From Fistulifera solaris (taxonomy: Eukaryota; Bacillariophyta; Bacillariophyceae; Naviculales; Stauroneidaceae): a DNA stretch of 64,000 bases. Below are positions 56,164 through 64,000 of the stretch, in pieces. The translations under genes were made by a program, and so were the position numbers. The notes beneath the pieces were generated by a model. It did no database searches, was not told the origin of the DNA, and saw nothing but the letters and a program-made list of their open reading frames with translations. The first letter of the stretch is position 1, and each line of letters begins with the position of its first letter. The DNA is taken from positions 248,001-312,000 of the forward strand of contig AP026155.1 of the NCBI GenBank assembly GCA_030295235.1, in the 5' to 3' direction.

Positions 56164-59100
56164 TTACAAAGCGTCAAGTTGCTTCTTGAGAGCCTCGATT
56201 TGCGCCTGAACACCTGCCGCTTTGATTGCCTTGACCTTGGCAAGCACCTCATCGGCTTTCTCTTCGAAAAATGCAACGACGGCTTTGTTATCTTCCCAAT
56301 CGCCGCCAAAGAGTCCCTTGAGGTTGTCAATGGCTTGCTCCTTGCTCAATAGCCTGTTGGCAGAGCACATCTGCTCAACGTAAGCATCTTCTGCAATGCG
56401 TCTCTTGGCACGCCAGTAGAAGTATTCACGGGAATCTTCCCAGGCCACGGCATCCCTGATAACTCCCTTGGCCTTCATGCGACCAGTCTTGTCGTGCAAG
56501 TCGCAGAACTCAGTCGCGGCTTGCAGGTACACAGGCTTCAATTGTTCTTCACGGGCGGCAATCTGATCCTTAATGGCGGCCTTGTCCTCTTCGTCGTCAC
56601 ACATCTCAAGCTCGGCGTCGAGCATCTTTAGCTGAGGATCGATGCGGTGCATGACCTTGAGCTGATCAGGGAAGCGGAATTTAATCTCGGCAATACCGGC
56701 GGGCTCCAAGATACCACCACGAGAGTCGGGGTCGGCGTACATCTCCATCTTCTCACTGTTGATGGTTGGGTCAACAACGACCCACGATCCACCACGAAGT
56801 TCACCATGAGGAGGAAGGTAAATGTAGACGGGGTTGCTGTATTCGCGAAGAGCATCAACAATCATCGCACCGAACTTTAGAATCTCACCGGCCATATCAC
56901 GACTTCCTCCGGAGAATCCACGCCAGTTGGCGAAAATCATAACAGGAAGACCCTCCTTGTCGAAATCACGGAGAGCTTGAGCAACCTTGTAAGAAGAGTC
57001 GGGGAACAAAACTTGGCCAGCTTGTGGTTGAACGGCCTCGCGAGAGTTGGGATCAGCAGGGTCGGCGGGAATGATCTTATCAACAAGACGAGTTTCAACG
57101 GCGATGGCACCCATGGGAATACCACCCAAACGACCACGACCAACAACGACACTCTTGCCCCATCCGGACAGGTATTCCTTCCATGTTCCTTCATCGAAGA
57201 AACCAGGCTTGTCGCTAGTACCTGAGAGCATAAAGCGAGGATCATATGGTGTGGGGGTCGGTCGCCAAGCAACCTTGCGGTCGATGGGATCTCCAGCCAT
57301 TCTGGCGGCAGGGGTGGCACCAACTGTCTTGGGGACGAAACTCAACCACTTCATCATTGACGCAACACCGGCCTGGTCGTCTTCTACGACATCGTGGGCA
57401 ACACCGTTGGGGTACATGATTTGTGGTCCACCAAGCTGGTCTTGAGATGTGTAGACTTCGCGACCAAGGAGCTTGTTAAGGGCGGAGTACCCTGTAAGAA
57501 TGATAGGACCCTGTTCCATTTGGATGACACGCTGTCCGAGACGAACCAAGTAGGCTCCGATACCAACACTGCGGCCAGTCACATAACTCAATGTGAAGAT
57601 TTCGTCATAGGATCGTGAAGTCTCTCCTGCAATCTTTCCACTGCCTTGGAGGTTCTCAACACCGATGCCGTGCTTGGTACCAATGACGTCCGTAAGAGCC
57701 CAACCCTCAGGAACCTTCTTTGCAAGCACAGTACCTTCAGCGAGACCCTTGTAATCTTCGTCCGAGAGGTAGAGGTAATCAAAACCCTTGCTGGGGTTGG
57801 AGGGGTCGGAGAACTTGATGTTAATCTTAGACTTGAGCTCATCCACGAGACCGATGCGAGCACCGGCATTGCAAGCAATATAAAGACGAGGGAGTTTATG
57901 CTCACGAGCATATTTGGATGCCTTGAAATACATCTCATCTTCCTCGACTCCGAACGAACCACTCTGAACAGTGACATCATTAGCAATCAAAACAACATCA
58001 CGACCTTCGGGGTATTCAGGGGTTTTCATGGTGAGCTCCCAAGCAACCATACCAACATTGTTGGTTCCTACTGGGCGCGATCCTTTGATCAATTCACCGT
58101 CAGAGCCTTCAATGAGTTCTGTGGACTTGAAAGGCTCAACCGGAATTTCAACGCTGGAGCCTGCCGGAAGCGAATCAATGTACTGGTCCCATTCACTGTA
58201 AAGGGCGACCTCCATAAGTCCCAAGAAATCGTATGCGTAAGTAGATCCAACACGACGCGCAATGGCACGCTTTGTCTGGACGGTCGTCGAGGCACCGTAG
58301 TTATCAAGCAAGCAGGAATCAGTGACACCGGTTTCATCCAAGCTGCAAAACTCAACAGTCAAGCCCGAGGCCGGATCAGGGTTCTCAATGTAAACTGTAG
58401 GTTTCAACCACTCTCCGTCAACCGAAGAAGCAACAAGTCGGATGTTCTGGATGACTCCTCCTTCCGATGCAACACGAACCTTGACTTCGATCTCGTCAAC
58501 ACGGAGCTTGAGAAGACGCTGTGCTAGCTTGGTCTTCAAAACCGACATGGTCTTCTTGAAGTTGGCGGCCAGCTGCTGCGGGGTAACACCCTCGACCTCG
58601 TAAAGAGAATGGAGGAATACACGAGAAGACGACTGCATGCTGACTTTGGGGTTCGACTGGACGCGTTCGAGTTCATCGAGACCGGTTTGCAAAGCGCGAA
58701 TAGCACCATGTTCGGTGACAAGGCCAGGGCTGTGAGAGATACCGCGGACGAAGACCACTTGAGGAGCGCCTCCACGAGGAGCGCGTGCCATCTTTTCACT
58801 TCCGAGGTAAATCTGGACGTTGCGTCCAATAGCAGGAAGACGGTCAAGGTCGAAGTTGGCACTCAATCGTCCCAACTCAAGGAGGTGGTGGAACGTAGGG
58901 CGCATGTTACGTCGGAGAGGGTCCTCACGGTAATCGTCGCATTCAGGGAAGGTGTAGTAAGCAGGGTCTTTCTTTTCTTGGGGGAACAAGATATTTACCG
59001 TACGGACGCCTAGAAGCTGAAGTTTGGCCTTTTCTTTGGCAAGAATTTTTTCAAGTTCGGCAATGTCAGCTCCACCAGTTGAAAGGGCGATGTGGAGCAT

Positions 59101-62100
59101 GTTCAAAGGTCCGGCTTCATTGCGGGCAGGCTTATCACCGATGGCTTCGGACAAGTCATCCAAGATGGCGGGGAATTGCTTGGCAAGGGCAGCAGCATCG
59201 TCCACAACAGAGAGCATGCCTTGGCGTACGGGTGCTTTCGACTTCTCGATTTCGGCCCATTGGAACTGGAAGGTGGTGGTGGCTCGTCCATTGATGTCAC
59301 TGACTTTCACATCCAACATGCGCTGGGCGCGGTAGACACGACGAATGTACGTCTCAAGAGCAGCTCGCTGGACGCTCTTGTCGGAGTCGGCGAACAAGTT
59401 GCTGAGAAGATCGACACCGGCAGAAAGAGTCGAGCTTCTCGATAGCATTTCCAGATCAGTCTTGGAGTCAGCAAGTTGGGAACGAAGTTCAGCGACGCGG
59501 CTTTCGAAGGGAGGAACCTTCGAAAGACGGATCAAGTTGTCGGCCAACAAAGCAATCTCACCATAAGCCTTTCCTTTTAGCGCAGTGAGGTCTTTAAGAA
59601 GACTATAGAACTGTTCAGAAAGTTGAGAAGCTCCGAAGCGATCGATAAGAGCTTCAGCTTGGCGCAACATAGCAAGAACAAGACCGCAACGCTGCTTGAG
59701 AGCAATGTGGGCCTGGTTCTCCTTGATAACGACATCCAAGTTCTCGGTGTTGGCCTTGGTCAACTCGCGAACGACATCATCGCGTAACTTTCCGGCAAAA
59801 ATACTTTCAACACGCAAGAATTCGCTAAGACCTTCGGTGATGAGGGTTGTGGAAGCCTCGAGATTGTCCATGTCAAAAGCGGCTTGCACGGCACGGTCAG
59901 CATCGCCGTTGTAACCCGCAAGAATGTTCTTGATAGCGCTTTCAGGGGGGACGACAGTCGGGACTTCAGGCAAATCAAGCTTGTCGGTGAATGTACCAAT
60001 CTTCTTCACCTTAGAGGGATCCTTCAACTCGAGCGAGGCGAGAAGATCCCCGGCAGAGATGACGGATCCAGGAGAAAGGTTATGGGTAATCTTTCCGCTT
60101 TCTCCAGCCTTGAGCGGCATAATCATCTTCATTGCTTCAACCTCGACGAAAGGCTGACCGGCTTCAACCTCGGCACCATTATCCTGCAAGTAACGCACAA
60201 CCTTTCCAGTAACGTCCGTTCGCAACTCAGATGGATCGAAAATCGTCGGCCTGTAACAAAAAAAATTAAGTTAAACTTCACAACAAGCTTTGACAAGTCG
60301 GCTCACACAAGCGCTTACATGAGAATGGTGTTTCCGTCCAAAACGAGACGAAGACCAAGGGGCTCGTCCATACCGTCAATGCGATGGGTCTCTCCTCCAA
60401 AGGTCGCGAGAAGAGCACCTTCCGCAGTCACAGTGTACGAAACATCAATGGCATTGGAACCAAGAGTGAGGCGGAATGATTCATCAGATGTTCGCTCGAC
60501 ATGGAACGGGTATTTGATGTCCTTGTAGGCCACTTCAACATCGAACGAGTTGAGCGATGGAATGGCAGCCACCGAAACTTGACCTTTCTGGAACGACTCT
60601 TTGATTTCTCTTGCGACAGTCTCGACATGCTTGAAAGCACGGTGCACGGCAGCCGAAACAACCACCAAGTGAGGAGGCAACTCAATCTGGACAAGTTTCT
60701 CGCGGATGATTCCATCCAACCACGAAGTGTCGATCGTGTTCTCAATGAAAGCAGGCGTTTCCAAGAGTTGAACCAAGTATTCCACAGTGGTGCGGATCTC
60801 ACCACGTACTTCCATTTCTTTCAAAGCCAAGATAAGAGATCGGCGGGCCGCTTCACGGTTGGGTCCCTTGGCGAACAAGTGACCGAACTGACTGTCAGCA
60901 AACTCGTGAATTCCACCGTTGGCTCCGACGCTGAAGTAACCCCAAACGTTGCTTGTGGACTGGAACTTGATGCGCTCAATCGATCCAGATGTGGGCTTGA
61001 AACCTTCATCGGGATTCTCGGCAGTGATACGAGCCGCAATGACGTGAGAGTCAATGGGCTGGTAGTCTTCCTCCATAAAGTCAATCTTGTCCGTTCCCCA
61101 CAAATCTTCGCGTCCGTAGAGCTTGCGAATTTCGGGAATGTTGTACAGCGGAATACCCATGGCAACCTGTAATTGAGTGGCAGGCATGTTGACTCCAGTG
61201 ATTCCTTCCGTAACAGGGTGCTCGACTTGCAAACGGGGGTTGAGCTCGAGGAAAAAGTACTTGTCGGTGTCGGCGTTGTACAAGTATTCGACGGTACCGG
61301 CGCCAATGTAGCCAATGGACTGCGTTAATCGCTGGGCGGCACGCTGCATCTCCTTGAATGTGTCGGGCTTGGCAATGGTGGGTGGACCTTCTTCAAAAAT
61401 CTTCTGGAAACGACGCTGCGTTGAGCAATCACGACCGTTCAAGGCCACGGCGTTACCATGCTGGTCACCCACAATCTGTACTTCCAAGTGACGAGCATTC
61501 TTACAGAGTTGCATGACAAAGATAGGGGAACCAACAACTTCGTTTTGAACTTGAATGTAGGCGTTTCGAAGATCTTTCTCGTTGTCAACAAAACGAATAC
61601 CCTTTCCACCACCTCCCTCGGAAGCCTTGATCATGAGACCGTTCTCGTATCCGATGCGCTCGGCGGCTTCCACGGCTTCTTCCACAGTACGGCAGGTGGC
61701 TTTCTCAAAAATAGCGTCGGGGATGGTTCCCTTTTCGTTGAGTTCGGCTTGCAAAGGACCATCGTCGGGGCCTCCGTAACTTCCACTCCACGGAATGGAG
61801 GGCACATTGGCGGTCTGCGCCAAAATGTTGGCGGCAATCTTGTCTCCCAGTACCGCCATGACCGGAGCCGTGGGTCCGATGAATTTAATGCCCAAAGCGT
61901 TCAGTGTCTCGGGCAGTTCGGGCTTTTCGGACGCGTGTCCCCAACCGGGCCAGACGGCGTCCACGCCTTGTTCTTGCGCAATCTTGCTAATAACAGCCAC
62001 GTTGGCGTAGTTGTTCAAGTTCTTACCGCCGGGAACTTCAACAAAGGAATCGGCCAAGCGAATAAACTCAGCGTTGGCCTTCAAGTCTTCCGGAGTGGCC

Positions 62101-62764
62101 ATGGCCACAAAGGTAATGGCGCGCTCGTCGCCGAGTGTCATGTACGCCCACTGACGCATCGAGAGAATTGATTTGGTCGCCGCCATACCGTTGTTCGCAA
62201 TGAGGACTTTGCGAATGACACGGTCACCACCACGGCTCTTGACGTAATCTTCGAGTGATTTGATGGTCGAGACGCCGCTCGCACTGGTGGCACTCGACTT
62301 TTCGACCGTCGACCAGAGTGCCGTGTCGAAATGCTGGAGTGATGATTTGTCGGCTCGGGAAAGACCATTCTTCAAAAATGCAGAGGGTGCTTGAAGAAAA
62401 GAAAGGATGGGTGAGAAAGAGGGTCACAAAGAACAAAACAGAACTGGGTCGAAACACAATAAAACAAGACATGGATCGACAAGATCCGTGTCCAGCGAGA
62501 ATTAGGATCCAGGAACAACTCCGAGGCATGACGAGACAGCCTGGAACTATAGATACCGCTGTGATGAATCCAGTCAAAAGGAGGAAATCCGTACAAAATT
62601 GAGACAAAGCAACACGCCTTGCTCTCAGGAAGCACACGTCCTCAGTTGCGACAACGAGGTGCGTGTGATTGGGTCGACTTACAATTTTGAGTAAATGCTG
62701 ATACACCACTAGCAGCACTCCACAGTAAGTAGAGTGCCGCGGCAGCGTACCCTCGGTGAAACAT
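56164..62764 (-). CDS. ACC1: acetyl-CoA carboxylase, homomeric, plastid-targeted
   Basis: Makes malonyl-CoA, the committed step of fatty acid synthesis. Three exons (62764-62683, 62389-60319, 60250-56164), 2,079 residues, no frame fault. Exon 1 encodes only a signal peptide and GVSAFTQN, a plastid-import site; its 293-bp intron is by far the longest here. Biotin carboxylase: VIRKVLIANNGMAATKSILS (about residue 67), ATP-grasp KASEGGGGKGIRF, NPRLQVEHPVTEG. Biotinyl domain: VEVEAMKMIMPL with the biotinylated Lys near 759. Carboxyltransferase: VIANDVTVQSGSFG-like region, IACNAGARIGLVDELKSKI, and PVMIFANWRGFSGGSRDM (about 1,820). Eukaryotic multidomain type, as in diatom plastids, where the bacterial four-subunit enzyme is absent. 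Upstream DNA near 63237-63303 repeats ACGATC. Confidence 0.97.
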
Positions 62765-63612
62765 GGTTTCAATCGAACGTAACCTTTTGGGTTTTTTTTT
62801 TATGCGAAAACAATGTTGTTGTGATGATGATGGATTTGATGGGGAAAAAAGGGATGAATGGGAAAAAGATCTCCGAGGAGGAGAGTGGAGAGTAGGAGTA
62901 CGTATGTGGCAGAATCGCACCCACTGCACACTTCATAGAGCCGTTGTCTCCGTACTCAACCCTACGTGGACCGTACGAAGGACGGGGAAGTGACGTATTC
63001 CGGTTCGAGATGTCATTTTTTATGAGATCGCCGTCGCGGTTTACGTCACGGTGTAGCGAGTGGAGTTAAAAGGATGATGTCACCGATTGCCGCTGTTCTG
63101 GGAGAGTTTGGGAAGTGCCAAACGAGGATGTGTCTGGATTGGGTCGCACCGACTTTCAGCATTTATCAGTAACGCAACGTCAGGCCACCATCAGTCTTAC
63201 GTCACTCTTTTCTAATTTCGGACCGACCTGCTTCCATTCACGATCTGTTCACGATTCAAGACACGATCATTTATTTCAACGATCAACGATCACACGATCA
63301 CTCGTAATGCAGCAAAAGCAATAGGTTTATTCTACAGGCGGATTTTTTTTCTTTCAACTCTTTTTACAGTGGAACGAAACGGTTCACAACGACCTCAATT
63401 GTGCATCAACTCCTTGTAAGGTTATCTTGAGTCAGGTCTCCATTTTTCTCCATGGCCAACTGGATGTTCGGCAAGGAGCCTGGCCTAGAGACAAATTGCG
63501 TTTTCCCGATTGATCAGCTTGGCAGGTTCAACGAGGATGAAAACGGATGTACAATGAATAAAAGTCACACTGCAATATGTTAATGGCGATTGCTCTTTTT
63601 AGGTTTTTTTAC
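62765..63612. other. intergenic region upstream of acetyl-CoA carboxylase
   Basis: Should hold the ACCase promoter. Between about 63237 and 63303 the word ACGATC occurs about six times (CACGATCTGTTCACGATTCA and following), an evident short-period repeat cluster. No gene seen; GTACGTATGTGG-type sequence near 62896 is unremarkable. Confidence 0.5.
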
Positions 63613-64000
63613 CTAATCACCAAAACCCTCTTCCTGCATTTTCTTGTACAGTTCCTTGTAGTCCACCTGATTCCGTCGGCGCTTCCGGCTGGGTGCATCG
63701 GGATCTTCCGGTGCATCCATTCCTACCGCCAACGCTGAGAAATTAGCTCGTCGCGAAACTTCCTCCATCGCTCTCAACTGATCGCGCTCTTGCTCCTTCT
63801 TTTTCTCTCGTTTCTCAAAAAGATGATGCTCGAAGGTGCTTTCCCATTCGCAATCTTGAGCATCGTACAGTTCGCGAGACTTGCAGCCGTCGACCAAGGC
63901 TCGCACGTGACTCGCCACGGACCGGGCAAACGGTGACACTATCCCACCATGGATTTTGTACCCACCCTCCAGCACCGATACAATTCGTCCGTTGCAGCAT
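63613..64000 (-). CDS. class II histone deacetylase, C-terminal part
   Basis: Partial: the gene continues past the window edge at 64000. The visible reading begins CCNGRIVSVLEGGYKIHGG and SPFARSVASHVRALVDG; R-x-V-S-V-L-E-G-G-Y is the conserved end of the class II (HDA1/HDAC6-type) catalytic domain. After it comes a charged, helical tail (EREKKKEQERDQLRAMEE as read in KREKKKEQERDQLRAMEEV), a Lys/Arg patch SRKRRRNQVDYKELYKKMQE that could be a nuclear signal, and the stop at 63613-63615. Removes acetyl groups from histones or other proteins; the catalytic His/Asp residues are outside the window. Confidence 0.88.
   Translation of the reverse strand, partial: CCNGRIVSVLEGGYKIHGGIVSPFARSVASHVRALVDGCKSRELYDAQDCEWESTFEHHLFEKREKKKEQERDQLRAMEEVSRRANFSALAVGMDAPEDPDAPSRKRRRNQVDYKELYKKMQEEGFGD

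Noticed and set aside
62224-62772. 182-codon frame spanning the ACCase first intron
   Set aside because: Reads through intron 1 and then runs in a wrong frame of exon 2; the GT-AG splice gives the proper ACCase N terminus.
1-64000. tRNA, rRNA, CRISPR or retroelement sequences
   Set aside because: No tRNA B-box with matching acceptor arms, no rRNA core motifs, no spaced direct-repeat array and no reverse-transcriptase or integrase motifs were recognised by eye.

Overview
The window is nuclear DNA of a photosynthetic stramenopile, most likely a pennate diatom. Genes are dense, on both strands, with short GT-AG introns (mostly 63-107 bp). Several nuclear genes start with a signal peptide followed by an ASAF-like Phe motif, the bipartite plastid-import signal of diatoms. 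There is a homomeric 2,079-residue plastid-type acetyl-CoA carboxylase, and there are diatom-style PSDVPSD-repeat membrane proteins and secreted LRR proteins. No operons, CRISPR arrays, rRNA or tRNA genes were seen. The species cannot be fixed from sequence alone; a Fistulifera-like diatom is only a guess.

Layout. 0-7 kb: a short ELM2-like protein, the SMC5/6 subunit NSE3, the ribosome-associated GTPase LepA/GUF1 and a SEL1L/HRD3-like ERAD protein. 8-16.9 kb: a small unknown, ethanolamine kinase, a DUF1995 plastid protein, a secreted unknown, a plastid PPR protein and an otubain. 17-23 kb: three related type I membrane proteins; the third carries His/Asp-rich, KGG and R-x-L motifs like silica-associated proteins. 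23-30 kb: a CpeT/CpcT-like plastid protein, a mitochondrial unknown, a hAT transposon remnant, TRAPPC6, LYRM7, a UBA/papain-like protein and an HSF-type factor. 31.6-41.7 kb: a plastid-type MFS carrier, a telobox Myb, an S1-domain protein, a large coiled-coil protein and an unknown. 42-53 kb: a DoxX-like plastid membrane protein, three related secreted LRR proteins and the HUS1 checkpoint clamp. 53-64 kb: GAR1, ALG2, acetyl-CoA carboxylase and the C-terminal end of a class II histone deacetylase.

The genes are individual eukaryotic units rather than one pathway. Themes that recur are plastid metabolism (ACCase, CpeT, PPR, DUF1995, DoxX, MFS), the secretory route and cell surface (SEL1L-like, TRAPPC6, ALG2, PSD and LRR proteins) and genome maintenance (NSE3, HUS1, telobox Myb).

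Caution on reading frames: about 20 one-base gains or losses, nearly all in homopolymers, interrupt otherwise well-conserved genes. I treat these mainly as assembly errors and annotate the genes across them, stating where each lies. Mobile DNA is limited to one 594-bp hAT remnant with an exact 8-bp target duplication and two copies of an 81-bp MITE. A four-copy TGACTG...CAGTCA palindrome and seven TACCGGTA palindromes occur in intergenic DNA.
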